This document shows, in pieces, positions 1 through 10,558 of a DNA stretch of 64,000 bases. Each line of letters opens with the position of its first letter. The stretch's first letter is position 1. The notes beneath the pieces were generated by a model. It did no database searches. It was not told where the DNA came from and saw only the letters and a list, made by a program, of their open reading frames with translations. Origin of the DNA: an uncultured Bacteroidota bacterium (GTDB lineage: Bacteria > Bacteroidota > Bacteroidia > Flavobacteriales > Flavobacteriaceae); assembly GCA_902561795.1 (NCBI GenBank), contig CACERG010000001.1:124001-188000 (forward strand), given 5' to 3'. A program made the translations under genes and the position numbers.

Positions 1-858
1 CCATATAGCGGCTTACTTCAAGTAGGAATTAAAGAAGTGCCCAATGGTATTTTCTCAACTTATGTAAATCGAAAAATTAAAAAAGGTGACGAAATTAAAG
101 CTGGAAAACCTGAAGGGCGTTTTACATTTAATTCTAAAAATGAATCCATTCCAATTATGGCTGTTGCAGCTGGAAGTGGAATTACTCCAATAATGTCTAT
201 TGTAAGGTCTTTTCTTGACAGCTCACCAAATATACCTTTTACTCTTATATATGGAAACAAAACGCTTGAAAAAACAATGTTTTATAATGAGTTAAAAAAT
301 CTTGAGGATAGATTTGAAACATTAAAAATTTATTGGTTTTTTAGTGAAGAAAAAATTGATGGTGCTGAATTTGGAAGGATTGATTCTGTGTTTTTTGATA
401 ATATTCTAAAAAATAATTCTAATTCTTATCCTAAGTTACTCTACTTGTGCGGTCCTGAAAAATTGATCGGCTATAGCAAGCAATTCTTTTTAGAAAAAGG
501 TTTTGATGAGGATAATATTCTTTTTGAGCTATTTACCTCATCTATTCAAGGCTCCCATGAAAACAATGATATAAAAGAAAAGGGTTTACTAAATATTAAG
601 TACGATGATTTAACACATGAATTAATGCTTAATCAAAATAAAACATTACTTGAAATTGCACTAAATGCTAAAATTGACGTCCCTTATTCATGCCAGGGGG
701 GTGTTTGCAGCAGTTGCATTGCTAGACTCACTGAAGGTAAGGTTGATATGACAAATAATCAGATTCTAACAGATAATGAAATCCAAGAAGGTTTAATTCT
801 TACCTGCCAAGCGATCCCAAAATCTAATAAAATTAAAATTGATTTTGATGATGTATAA
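1..858 (+). CDS. Ferredoxin-NADP reductase-like oxidoreductase with C-terminal 2Fe-2S ferredoxin domain (PaaE-like), 5' truncated by window edge
   Basis: Frame is open from base 1 (PYSGLLQVGIKEVPNG...); FNR motifs (AAGSGITPIMSI, LCGPEKLI) and plant-type ferredoxin motif CQGGVCSSC...C. Confidence 0.85.
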   Translation, partial: PYSGLLQVGIKEVPNGIFSTYVNRKIKKGDEIKAGKPEGRFTFNSKNESIPIMAVAAGSGITPIMSIVRSFLDSSPNIPFTLIYGNKTLEKTMFYNELKNLEDRFETLKIYWFFSEEKIDGAEFGRIDSVFFDNILKNNSNSYPKLLYLCGPEKLIGYSKQFFLEKGFDEDNILFELFTSSIQGSHENNDIKEKGLLNIKYDDLTHELMLNQNKTLLEIALNAKIDVPYSCQGGVCSSCIARLTEGKVDMTNNQILTDNEIQEGLILTCQAIPKSNKIKIDFDDV

Positions 859-954
859 TTATCTTAATTCAAATTTTTCAGAATAAAATATGTAATAGTA
901 AAGCTTTTAAATATCTTTGTTTAAAGAATTTAGATGTTGATTTAATTTTTTATT

Positions 955-1182
955 ATGAAAAATTTTTTTGAAGGCATAGCTTGGGTATTTGAAGAAGTAT
1001 TTTTTTTACCTTTTACAATATTAAGAGAGCTGGAGAATACCAGTTGGACTTTAGCTAGTTCAGTTAATTGGATATTTCTTATAATTGGTTTTCTAGCAAT
1101 GATTTATTGGGTGCTGAAACTTAATCTTTTCCATAAAAATGGAGAGGAGAACAAAGATCCTTCAGCTCATTCATTTTTATAA
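955..1182 (+). CDS. Small membrane protein resembling DUF6341 family
   Basis: 75 aa with one or two hydrophobic segments and C-terminal NGEENKDPSAHSFL, a tail recalled from flavobacterial proteins near purD. Confidence 0.6.
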   Translation: MKNFFEGIAWVFEEVFFLPFTILRELENTSWTLASSVNWIFLIIGFLAMIYWVLKLNLFHKNGEENKDPSAHSFL

Positions 1183-2451
1183 ATCAAATCCAATATCCTT
1201 GCGGTAATACTTTCCATCGTATTCGATTTTCTCTACAATTTTATATGACTCTTTCAATGCTGTTTTAAAATTATCTCCAAATGAGGTAATAGCCATAACT
1301 CTTCCTCCTGAGGTTTTAAGGGAACCTCTATCAATGCTTGTCCCAGCCTGGAATACCATTTTATTTTTTGGCAATCCAAAAATATTTTTACCTTTTTGAT
1401 AAGCTTCAGGGTATCCCTTAGAAACAAGCATAACTGTTGCTGCGCTTTTGGGTGTTATTTGTAATTTTATTTTATCAAGGGTCCCCTCATTTGCTGCTTT
1501 AAAAACCTCTACTAAATCATTTTCAATCCTTGGGATGACTACTTCAGTTTCGGGATCTCCCAATCTTACATTGTATTCGATTACAAAAGGGTTATCCCCT
1601 GCTTTAATAAGTCCAATAAAAATAAATCCTTTATAATTTATGCCATCTTTTTTAAGTCCTTCTATTGTAGGCTTAATAATTTGGTTATCTATTTTTTCAT
1701 CAAAGATTCTATCAACAAATGGGACCGGTGATATTGCACCCATTCCACCAGTATTTAAGCCCTTATCACCATGCCCAATTCGTTTATAGTCTTTTGCCAT
1801 TGGCAGTTTGACATAGTTATCTCCATCAAATAATACAAAACATGAAAGTTCAATGCCTGACAAGAATTCCTCAATTACAACTTTTTTTGAAGCTTCGCCA
1901 TATTTACTTTCTAAGAGCATTTGGCCTAGCTCAAATTTAGCCTCTTTTAGGTCTTCAATTATCAAAACTCCTTTACCAGCGGCAAGACCATCAGCTTTTA
2001 AAACATATGGGGGTTTACTTTTTTCCAAAAACTTTTCTCCTTCACTAAGGGTTTCTGAAGTGAACTCTGAGTATGCTGCAGTAGGTATTTTGTGACGTTT
2101 CATAAACTCCTTTGCAAAAGACTTACTGCCCTCCAGCTGCGCAGCCTTTTTTTGTGGTCCAATAACGCCAACATTTTTTAAATAGGGATCCATAGTAAAA
2201 AAATCATGAATACCTAAAACAAGAGGATCCTCTGGTCCAACAATAACTAAGTCTATTGAATATTTTAAAACGGCTTTTTTAATCCCATCGAAATCAGAAA
2301 CTTTTAATTTTAAATTTATAGCGCAGTTTGCAGTTCCGCCGTTACCTGGAGCAGCATAAAGTTTATTACAAAGTTTACTCTGATTTAATTTCCAACACAA
2401 AGCATGTTCTCTTCCACCACCTCCAATAACAAGTATATTCATGAAATTCAA
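1177..2451 (-). CDS. purD: Phosphoribosylamine--glycine ligase
   Basis: MNILVIGGGGREHALCWKL, ATP-grasp motifs, NVRLGDPETEVVIPR. Confidence 0.95.
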   Translation of the reverse strand: MNFMNILVIGGGGREHALCWKLNQSKLCNKLYAAPGNGGTANCAINLKLKVSDFDGIKKAVLKYSIDLVIVGPEDPLVLGIHDFFTMDPYLKNVGVIGPQKKAAQLEGSKSFAKEFMKRHKIPTAAYSEFTSETLSEGEKFLEKSKPPYVLKADGLAAGKGVLIIEDLKEAKFELGQMLLESKYGEASKKVVIEEFLSGIELSCFVLFDGDNYVKLPMAKDYKRIGHGDKGLNTGGMGAISPVPFVDRIFDEKIDNQIIKPTIEGLKKDGINYKGFIFIGLIKAGDNPFVIEYNVRLGDPETEVVIPRIENDLVEVFKAANEGTLDKIKLQITPKSAATVMLVSKGYPEAYQKGKNIFGLPKNKMVFQAGTSIDRGSLKTSGGRVMAITSFGDNFKTALKESYKIVEKIEYDGKYYRKDIGFDL

Positions 2452-2500
2452 TTTCTATAAAGATAATATCTAAAAAATTCTACACTTATTAAACAATCAT

Positions 2501-3448
2501 TTAATCTTTAATAAAATGATATATTTGTTTTTCCAATTTTTTAGCAAAAGTTAAATATGATTTCGCTGGATTTGGCCATTTGAAAATCCATTTATTTAGA
2601 TCTTTTGAATTTAAAATTGGGAAAAAAAGCTCCATTCCTTGCAAACGACTTTTTTGGTTAATGTGTTCTAACCCATCTGATATAAATAAAACTGGTGTTC
2701 CAAAAGCTACTGCAGGTAATGCTGTGTGAATTCGTGAAGTTATTACCAATTTAGCTCTGGCAATATCTTTTAGTTGTTTTATTGCTTCATTTGATCTTTC
2801 TTTTTCTGAAAACTTTTTAGGATCTAAAAGTTGGGATTTAAAATATGCCGGATCTTTCTGCTTTGATAGAAAAAAATTTAATCTTTTCATAGCTTTTGAA
2901 TACTGTCTGTTATTTTTTAAAGTTTTGATCTTATTAAAGACTGTTTTTAATGTAAATCTTGATTCATCAAAATTTTTAGATATTAGGCGTTCCATAGGAC
3001 TAATTACTAAAATTCCTTGTCGTCTAGTGTTTTTTGGAACAAAGTTGTCTCTCTTTAATGTAAGAGTTAAACAAGCAGAAAAATAACTCTCAATTCCACA
3101 ATTTGATAAAATTTTTTGGGTGTAAGTATCTCTGCAGCCTATAGGTTGGTACTTTTTTAAGTACTTGACTCCCGTCTTCGAAAGCATCATTTTTTTTGAC
3201 GTAGGATTCAAATGAAATGATACAAAAAATGGTTTAATATTATTCGAAGGTGGCCAATTAGACGGTTTTTCCATAAACCATCCATTCATAAAAACAAATA
3301 CCTTTGATCCTTTATAAATATGTAATTGATCCCGATCCAATTCTTGAATAATTTGATTTTTGAAATACTGTTTCACAGCTTCACTTTGGATAAAGTCTCC
3401 TAAATTATTTGAATTCGGATAAGATAGTACAGCAAAAGTTTTATTCAT
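2501..3448 (-). CDS. Polysaccharide pyruvyl transferase family protein
   Basis: N-term NLGDFIQSEAVKQYF; C-term ITSRIHTALPAVAFGTPVLFI typical of the family. Confidence 0.7.
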   Translation of the reverse strand: MNKTFAVLSYPNSNNLGDFIQSEAVKQYFKNQIIQELDRDQLHIYKGSKVFVFMNGWFMEKPSNWPPSNNIKPFFVSFHLNPTSKKMMLSKTGVKYLKKYQPIGCRDTYTQKILSNCGIESYFSACLTLTLKRDNFVPKNTRRQGILVISPMERLISKNFDESRFTLKTVFNKIKTLKNNRQYSKAMKRLNFFLSKQKDPAYFKSQLLDPKKFSEKERSNEAIKQLKDIARAKLVITSRIHTALPAVAFGTPVLFISDGLEHINQKSRLQGMELFFPILNSKDLNKWIFKWPNPAKSYLTFAKKLEKQIYHFIKD

Positions 3449-4508
3449 TAGAATTTATTTCGGTCAAACTATTTTTAAATTCTTCTTTTCTTCTTTCGAT
3501 AGGATATTGAATTTTAATTCTATTTCTAGCTTTTATAGAAAGTCCTTTTTTTTCCAATTTTAAAAAAGAACAAACTTTATCAATATCTTTTGTTCCTTCA
3601 AAAATAAGACCAGTATCTCCAATTACTTCAGGAATACCGAACACTCTATTCCCAATGGGTATACATTCACACAACATAGCTTCACAAAGAACATTCGGCA
3701 AGCCTTCTATTATTGAGCCCTGGAAATAATAAGTATGTCCTGCATAAAGTTTTTTTAGTTTTTCAATATTTTGTTCTCCCAAAATTTTGACATTTTCAGG
3801 GATAGAACCCAAAAAAAAATTCTTTTTTACACCTGCCAAAGTAAACTTAAAATGTGGTAATCGCTCTGCCAAATCAAAAAACATTGGAATCCCTTTTCTT
3901 TCAAATGTTCTTCTATCAGAAATATTTGCAACTGTCAGAACTGTTTTAGGTAATTTTTTTTTCACTTTTTTCCAGAAATTACTGTCATAAGCTGTTGGGA
4001 TTTCTTTTATTGGGGTTGATAAGTCAGGAACAAAAAATTTAATCCCCGATTTAGTTTTTGTTTCTGCCCATGCGAATCTACATCCATCAGATAATGTCTT
4101 ATGAACAACCCAAATTGAATTTGATTTTTTTAAATTCCACTTGGCTAATTTTTGTCTAGTATTATTTTTCAAAAAAATACCATAATTTAAATTTGAGTTA
4201 GAGACTGCATCATATCCTCCAATAATAATAGTTATTGATTTTTTAAAAAATTTCGACATTAGAACAGGTACAGTGGTATGATAATCATTGAACCAACTAA
4301 ACACCCCTATTGAAGTCGGCAAATAAAAAAAAGAAAGAACTAACTCTTTTATTCTATTGTAAAAAAAACGTAAAGGGTCTTTGTACGGTGGAGAATAAAT
4401 TAATAAAACTTTAAATCCAATTTTTTCTAGAAGTTTGATGTCTTTATATACAAAAGTGTTTTTTACATTGCATACTAATACTACTTTTTTCGATAAGCCT
4501 TTCTTCAT
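3441..4508 (-). CDS. Glycosyltransferase (GT4-like)
   Basis: C-terminal EGLPNVLCEAMLCECIPIGNRVFGIPEVIGDTGLIF, the nucleotide-sugar binding region of GT4 enzymes. Confidence 0.8.
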   Translation of the reverse strand: MKKGLSKKVVLVCNVKNTFVYKDIKLLEKIGFKVLLIYSPPYKDPLRFFYNRIKELVLSFFYLPTSIGVFSWFNDYHTTVPVLMSKFFKKSITIIIGGYDAVSNSNLNYGIFLKNNTRQKLAKWNLKKSNSIWVVHKTLSDGCRFAWAETKTKSGIKFFVPDLSTPIKEIPTAYDSNFWKKVKKKLPKTVLTVANISDRRTFERKGIPMFFDLAERLPHFKFTLAGVKKNFFLGSIPENVKILGEQNIEKLKKLYAGHTYYFQGSIIEGLPNVLCEAMLCECIPIGNRVFGIPEVIGDTGLIFEGTKDIDKVCSFLKLEKKGLSIKARNRIKIQYPIERRKEEFKNSLTEINSNE

Positions 4509-4511
4509 ACA

Positions 4512-6008
4512 CTAAATTGTAAATTTTTTTAAACTATCCGCAATTAATCTATCATCAGAAACTCTTGGAACTTTATTTTGTCCTCCCAACTTACCTATAC
4601 TTTTCATATATTTTTGGAAACCATTTTTTTGTATCACTGTGATTACTAATGGTCTTAATATTTTACCTTCAACTAAGTCATTGTAGTAAATGTTTTTGCT
4701 TTTCATAGCAAAATCAATATTACTAGCAAAAGTTTCTTTTTCTTTTGGTGGTGTTTCAAATTCTATAAACCACTCGTGGTAAGGTAATCCAGCTTCAGGA
4801 GTTATTTGAGGAGCTACAGTGAATTCTTTTACTCTTATAATATCTTTTGTCTTTTCTATAGCATCTCTTAACGATTCTTCTACTTCGCTAACAATTACAT
4901 GCTCACCAAAAGCAGAAATAAAATGTTTTATTCTACCACTTACAATTACTCTAAAAGGGTATTTGTTTGTAAACTTGATCGTATCTCCAATATTATATCT
5001 CCAAAGACCTGCAGAAGTGGAAATTATCATAACATAATTAACTCCTAAAATAACTTCGCTTAAGCTATGAATAACAGGTTTTTGATCGAAAAAAGTATTT
5101 GCTACAACAAATTCATAGTAAATCCCGTGATTCAGTAATAATAATAGTCCTTTGTCATTTTGATTATCTTGATATGCAAAGAAACCTTCTGAAGCAGGAT
5201 AAAATTCAATGCTATCAGGGATACGCCCAATTAATTTTTTGAACAAACCCTTGTAAGGTTCAAAGTTAACACCACCATATACAAATAAAGAAAAGTTAGG
5301 AAAAAGATCTCCTATATTTTTATTTGTCTTTGAGATTAATTTTTCGAAATACATCTGAACCCATGAAGGTATTCCTCCAATAATGGTCATATCCTTATCA
5401 TAGGTTTCCTCCACAATAGCGCTAACTTTAGTTTCCCAATCTTGAATGCAATTTGTATCCCAAGTGGGCATTCTATTTTTTTGTAAATAACTGGGTAGAT
5501 GATGGGCTACAATCCCTGAAAGACGTCCTAATGCAACTCCATTTTTGTCTTCCAACAATGGGCTACCCTGAATGAATATGTGTTTGCCATTTACTATACT
5601 TGAATTATTTGTAAAATAAATATAATTTAACAAGGCTTCCCTAGCAGCTCGAATGTGCTGGTAAATAGCTTCTTTGGTAATTGGTATATATTTTACACCT
5701 GAAGTGGTGCCACTTGATTTTGCAAAATAAAGTGGTCTGCCAGGCCACAAAATATTTTGCTCCCCTGAAATGATCATTTCTATGTAGCTCCGCAGACCTT
5801 CATAATCTCTAATTGGGATCTTAAGTTTAAAAGATTCAATAGTTGTGATTTTATCAAACTCGTGGTCTTTGCCAAAAAGAGTATATCTAGCTTTTTTTAT
5901 AAGGTTCATAAATACTTTTTCTTGAGTCTTTAAGGGATTTTTTATCCATTTTTCATTTTTCCTGTGAGACCACGCTGCAAATATTTTAGCCCCTTGTTTT
6001 TTTATCAT
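4512..6008 (-). CDS. GH3 auxin-responsive promoter family protein (acyl-adenylating fold)
   Basis: AKSSGTTSGVKYIPIT, FYPASEGFFA, LWRYNIGDTIKF motifs of GH3-like proteins. Confidence 0.8.
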   Translation of the reverse strand: MIKKQGAKIFAAWSHRKNEKWIKNPLKTQEKVFMNLIKKARYTLFGKDHEFDKITTIESFKLKIPIRDYEGLRSYIEMIISGEQNILWPGRPLYFAKSSGTTSGVKYIPITKEAIYQHIRAAREALLNYIYFTNNSSIVNGKHIFIQGSPLLEDKNGVALGRLSGIVAHHLPSYLQKNRMPTWDTNCIQDWETKVSAIVEETYDKDMTIIGGIPSWVQMYFEKLISKTNKNIGDLFPNFSLFVYGGVNFEPYKGLFKKLIGRIPDSIEFYPASEGFFAYQDNQNDKGLLLLLNHGIYYEFVVANTFFDQKPVIHSLSEVILGVNYVMIISTSAGLWRYNIGDTIKFTNKYPFRVIVSGRIKHFISAFGEHVIVSEVEESLRDAIEKTKDIIRVKEFTVAPQITPEAGLPYHEWFIEFETPPKEKETFASNIDFAMKSKNIYYNDLVEGKILRPLVITVIQKNGFQKYMKSIGKLGGQNKVPRVSDDRLIADSLKKFTI

Positions 6009-6880
6009 TTAACAGAAAAATTAAAAAAGTTTTCTGGGTCCATTGGATAACCATCCATCCACAACTCAAAATGAAGATGATAACCTGTGGTATACTCTCC
6101 CGTATTTCCAGCAGAAGCAATAACTTCACCAGATAAAACTGAGTCCCCCTGCCTTTTGTTTAAGGAAGAATTATGCTTATAAACCGATAAAAGACCAAAA
6201 TTGTGCTCTAAAATAATTACATATCCTGTTTCCGAAGTCCATTCTGAGAATACAACTGTTCCATCAGCAATTGCTTTAATTGGCATATTTTTTTCAACGG
6301 CAATATCAACTGCATAGTGGGATTTGTTTCTATCAAAAGGCTGCGAAACTTGTCCTTCTACGGGTGGGAATAAAAATGTATTTAATTCAATCTCTTTTCT
6401 TGAAACTGGACTATACTTATCTTGCTGTGAAACAAAAACTCTAAGTAAAGAGTCTTCCAAAACTGATTCTGTATTCAATTCGTCACTGATCGTAAGACTT
6501 TTTTGTGTTTCCGCCAATGAACTTTGTTCCTCTAAGGAAATATCTTCCGTTAAAACTTTTTTGACGGAATTTAAGTATCTTATATTTTGATCATATAATT
6601 GGATAAGGGAATCCGTGAGAAATAGATTCTGAATTGCTTTTGCTCGTATTTCTGATGAATCATAACCTGGAATATATTCTTTTAATGGGGTATAGGAAAT
6701 TACTGTAAAAATCAAACCTGATGAAATACAAATCAATAAAAATGAAACTAGGATAGTTTTGAGTCTTGAAGTTCTTATTTGACCCTTTTCTTCAAAGGTT
6801 TCCTCATCGATTATCATTACCAGATAAGGATTCCTTAATTTTTGGAAAAATTTTCTCTTTTTGTTTGCTTTATCCCTCAT
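6005..6880 (-). CDS. M23 family metallopeptidase, membrane-anchored
   Basis: N-terminal TM; H-x(n)-D (SHYAVDIAV) and HLHFELW motifs. Confidence 0.85.
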   Translation of the reverse strand: MRDKANKKRKFFQKLRNPYLVMIIDEETFEEKGQIRTSRLKTILVSFLLICISSGLIFTVISYTPLKEYIPGYDSSEIRAKAIQNLFLTDSLIQLYDQNIRYLNSVKKVLTEDISLEEQSSLAETQKSLTISDELNTESVLEDSLLRVFVSQQDKYSPVSRKEIELNTFLFPPVEGQVSQPFDRNKSHYAVDIAVEKNMPIKAIADGTVVFSEWTSETGYVIILEHNFGLLSVYKHNSSLNKRQGDSVLSGEVIASAGNTGEYTTGYHLHFELWMDGYPMDPENFFNFSVK

Positions 6881-6942
6881 GATGATATCAAATATAAGGA
6901 ATCCTAGGGGTGATAGGATTGAAGGATAGAATTTTCATGTAA

Positions 6943-6969
6943 TTGAAATTAAATATTTCTGTACATTTG
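6943..6969 (+). promoter_or_regulatory. Candidate Bacteroidota promoter for tatA (TTG-N16-TACATTTG)
   Basis: TTG at 6943-6945, TACATTTG at 6962-6969, 18 nt before ATG at 6987; fits -33/-7 TTG/TAnnTTTG consensus. Confidence 0.45.
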
Positions 6970-6986
6970 TTAAATAATTATAAATC

Positions 6987-7181
6987 ATGTCAATTTTAAT
7001 AATTTTAGGTATGATAGGCGCACCACAAATAATTCTTATTATAGCAGTTGTTCTGCTACTTTTCGGTGGACGAAAAATTCCAGAACTAATGAAAGGTTTA
7101 GGAAGTGGAATTAAAGAGTTTAAAAATGCTACGAAAGAAGAAGAGAAACCGTCTAACTTAGATAAAGATAAGAAGGCTTAA
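6987..7181 (+). CDS. tatA: Sec-independent protein translocase subunit TatA
   Basis: Short protein with N-terminal [28 protein letters not shown]. Confidence 0.9.
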   Translation: MSILIILGMIGAPQIILIIAVVLLLFGGRKIPELMKGLGSGIKEFKNATKEEEKPSNLDKDKKA

Positions 7182-8155
7182 TTCACTTTTTTAATTGTCG
7201 TAATTATTGTATTTAATTCGAACATATAGTCCCTTTTGTTCATAGAAGGTGCGAAAGCAAACCCTTCAATAACCATCCATTTTTCAGTTAAGCTATCCCT
7301 AACTATATAATTTACAAATGGTCCTGCCATAAAGTCGTTTGCTACCTCCCATGTCCCTTTTGTTAGATAACCTTTTTTACCGTCTAAGGTAACCTTATAA
7401 AAATACGGCTGATAAGCCCGTTCTGTTATCATATAACTTCCTCTTAAGCGACCTGGTATGTAAAGTTTTCCTATCGAATCTCTTATATTTAAAATTTTAG
7501 TATTAAAATTTTTATCCGATATATTATCAGATATTTCATAAGCTATGATGTTAAGGTGACCTTTTTGAACTTTTTTTTGTATCCAAATAAAATTAGCAGT
7601 GTCTTTTACTGTTTCGTAAACTGATGGATAAACTAAATCGTATCCAAAACGTTTTTTGAGGTTTTTGTCATTAGTTGGAGATTTATTGATTCTTCTTAAT
7701 TTTTCTTTTCTCTCATTCTCTTTAACCGTTTGACTAAATAATAACATATTTTCTTCAAATAAAAACTGTTGCACTTCAGCATCTTCACCAGTTACTAAAC
7801 CAACTATCTGTGGCCTTGAAAATTGATCTTTTGCTAGCTGAAATCTAGAAACAGAATCTTTTTGAAACCAAATTATGTTTCTGCTTTGCCTCCCAAATCC
7901 AGAAAATGCTTTTGGATTTAAGTAATCGAGAGAAAATTGAGGTTCATCTAATGGAAGACCTTCGTACTCCTTGCCCAAATTATCTCGAACCAGCTTACCT
8001 AACTCTCCTTTCCAATCTGGAATTGGCATTACAATTGTTATATGATTTAAATTCCCACTTGAATCAGGTATAAATGCTTGAGATCTATCAACCTTAGTAT
8101 TGCAGGAGATTATTAAGAATGATGCAATTAAAAAAAAGGATATAATATTTTTCAT
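7178..8155 (-). CDS. DUF4837 family lipoprotein
   Basis: Lipobox-like LIISCN; conserved flavobacterial protein layout ([13 protein letters not shown]...). Confidence 0.6.
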   Translation of the reverse strand: MKNIISFFLIASFLIISCNTKVDRSQAFIPDSSGNLNHITIVMPIPDWKGELGKLVRDNLGKEYEGLPLDEPQFSLDYLNPKAFSGFGRQSRNIIWFQKDSVSRFQLAKDQFSRPQIVGLVTGEDAEVQQFLFEENMLLFSQTVKENERKEKLRRINKSPTNDKNLKKRFGYDLVYPSVYETVKDTANFIWIQKKVQKGHLNIIAYEISDNISDKNFNTKILNIRDSIGKLYIPGRLRGSYMITERAYQPYFYKVTLDGKKGYLTKGTWEVANDFMAGPFVNYIVRDSLTEKWMVIEGFAFAPSMNKRDYMFELNTIITTIKKVN

Positions 8156-8157
8156 AA

Positions 8158-9345
8158 CTATTTATTCAAAGAAGCAATTCCTGGAAGAATTTTACCCTCT
8201 AAACTTTCTAACATTGCACCTCCACCGGTGCTTATGTAGCTCATATCATTATCCATTTTAAACTTTTTTACAGCAGCAACTGAGTCTCCTCCTCCTACCA
8301 GAGAAAAGGACCCATTTATAGTTGCTTCAGCAATTGATTTCCCGGCGGCTATTGTTCCTGCCGAAAAGTTGGGAAACTCAAAAACTCCAAGCGGTCCGTT
8401 CCAAAGAATAGTTTTACATTTTATTATAACTTCATGAAACTTTTTTATACTTTCTGGGCCAGCATCCATAGCTTCCCAACCATTTTCAATTTCCATAACA
8501 TCGAAAATTTTTTGCTTTGCATTATTGCTAAAAGTATTCCCTGCGACAACATCAACAGGAAAATGTAACGACACATTCTTCTTTTTTGCTTTATCAATTA
8601 AATCTAAAGCATAATTGCAATAATCTGGTTCGCATATTGAGTTTCCAACTTTTCCACCAAGTGCTTTTGTAAACGTATATACCATGCCCCCGCCTATAAT
8701 TAGATGATTCACTTTTTCTATTAGGCTTTCTATTATTGTGATTTTTGTGGAAACTTTAGCACCACCAAGTATAGCTAGAATTGGAGATATTCCATCATTC
8801 ATTACCTTCTCTATGGCCATAACCTCTTTTTCTAAAAGGCTTCCAAAACATTTATTATTTTGGAAAAAATTAGCAATAATTGTAGTAGATGCGTGGGCTC
8901 TATGTGCGGTTCCAAAAGCATCGTTGACAAAGATTGTCCCAAGCTTTGAAAGTCCTTTTGAAAAGAGTAAATCGCCTTTAGTCTCTTCTTGATTGAAACG
9001 AAGGTTTTCCATTAACAATACTTGTCCTGATAGCAAAGAGGCCGCTTTAGATTCTGCCTCGGGGCCTATACAAGTTTTACAGAATAGTACTTTATGCTCC
9101 AAAATTTCTGATATTTTATCAATAATGTTTTGAAATGATAAGCTTTGCTCAAAACCATTTGGCCTTCCTAGATGTGAAAGTAAAACGCAACTACCGCCCT
9201 TTGACAAAATATAATCAATTGTGGGTTTTGCCGCCTTTACTCGCGTAGTGTCAGTTACTTGTAAATCTTCGTTTAAAGGGACATTAAAATCAACGCGAAC
9301 AATTGCCCGTTGATTTTTGAAATTTATGTCTTTTAATGTTCGCAT
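8158..9345 (-). CDS. pgk: Phosphoglycerate kinase
   Basis: RVDFNVPLN, SHLGRP, NGPLGVFE, GGGDSVAAV motifs. Confidence 0.97.
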   Translation of the reverse strand: MRTLKDINFKNQRAIVRVDFNVPLNEDLQVTDTTRVKAAKPTIDYILSKGGSCVLLSHLGRPNGFEQSLSFQNIIDKISEILEHKVLFCKTCIGPEAESKAASLLSGQVLLMENLRFNQEETKGDLLFSKGLSKLGTIFVNDAFGTAHRAHASTTIIANFFQNNKCFGSLLEKEVMAIEKVMNDGISPILAILGGAKVSTKITIIESLIEKVNHLIIGGGMVYTFTKALGGKVGNSICEPDYCNYALDLIDKAKKKNVSLHFPVDVVAGNTFSNNAKQKIFDVMEIENGWEAMDAGPESIKKFHEVIIKCKTILWNGPLGVFEFPNFSAGTIAAGKSIAEATINGSFSLVGGGDSVAAVKKFKMDNDMSYISTGGGAMLESLEGKILPGIASLNK

Positions 9346-9442
9346 TTTTTGATTTTCTCAAAAATACAACAAAGGCATATTTAATCAATTTATTTTTAAA
9401 AAGATGTAATGTTTTTGATGTTTAGTTGCTTTATATTTACTT

Positions 9443-10558
9443 ATGCACTGGACAAAGGTTATAGGACAAAAAAATTTAAAAAATAAATTAGAATATCTGA
9501 TTGAAACAGGTCAAGTGCCTCATTCTCAATTATTTATAGGGCCCTCTGGTTACGGCTCTCTTCCCTTAGTTATAGAATTTTCATTATTTCTATTAGAAGA
9601 TAAGAATGTTAGCAACGCCGTAAAAAAATTAAGTGAAAGATGCCAACATCCTGATTTACATTTTATCCTCCCGATTGTGAAAAGAAAGAATGAAAAAGTA
9701 GTTTACAGTCATGACTACATTCATGATTGGTTAAGGTTCATTGATCTTAAACCATATGGCAATTATAGTGAGTGGTTCGAATCCATTAATGTTGGCAATC
9801 GACAGGGATTAATTAGTATTGTGGATATTGAATACGCTCGTAAAAAAATCTCCTTGAAGGCTTTTAATGGAGGTGCTAGAGTTTGCATTTTGTGGGGTGC
9901 AGAAAAGATGAGTAACCAGGCTTCAAATGCGTTTCTAAAAATTTTAGAGGAGCCGCCTAAGAATACCTATTTTCTACTAATTGCCGAAAATCAAGAAGAA
10001 ATTTTACCCACAATAGTATCACGGTGCCAAATTGTCAATTTGAGGCCTATAGAAAGTTCTGCTCTTACAGATGTAATTGAGAAAAGAACTAATAATCCAG
10101 AAATATTAGTAGCAAAAGCCCAGGGTAACTTTAGTGATTTACTTAATTTGATTAATAGTGATAAAGATAAAGAGTTTGAGGGTCTGTTAATTGACGGCTT
10201 AAGAAAAGCTTTTAAAGTAAAAGAAAATAAAAAATTTATTGTTGATTTAATGGATTGGTCTACCTCACTTTGTGATTTTGGAAAAGAAGAACAAAAGACA
10301 TTTTTAGAGTTTGGGGTTCAGTTTTTTAGAGATGCATATTTATTGAATCATTCTTTAAATGATATTGTAACTTTTAAATCAAAAACAAATTTTGACTTAT
10401 CAAAAATTGCACCTTATGTTAACGATATGAATGTAAAAGAATTGGTCACCCTTTTTGAGGAAACTCATTTTAACATTCTAAGAAATGGTAATGTGAAAAT
10501 GCTCTTTATCAATCTCGCTTTTAAATTATCTGAATTGATTACTATAGATGTTAAATAG
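9443..10558 (+). CDS. holB: DNA polymerase III delta' subunit-like AAA+ protein
   Basis: VIGQKNLKNKL, SQLFIGPSGYG, SNQASNAFLKILEEPPKNTYFLLIAEN...TIVSRCQ (sensor 1/SRC motif). Confidence 0.85.
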   Translation: MHWTKVIGQKNLKNKLEYLIETGQVPHSQLFIGPSGYGSLPLVIEFSLFLLEDKNVSNAVKKLSERCQHPDLHFILPIVKRKNEKVVYSHDYIHDWLRFIDLKPYGNYSEWFESINVGNRQGLISIVDIEYARKKISLKAFNGGARVCILWGAEKMSNQASNAFLKILEEPPKNTYFLLIAENQEEILPTIVSRCQIVNLRPIESSALTDVIEKRTNNPEILVAKAQGNFSDLLNLINSDKDKEFEGLLIDGLRKAFKVKENKKFIVDLMDWSTSLCDFGKEEQKTFLEFGVQFFRDAYLLNHSLNDIVTFKSKTNFDLSKIAPYVNDMNVKELVTLFEETHFNILRNGNVKMLFINLAFKLSELITIDVK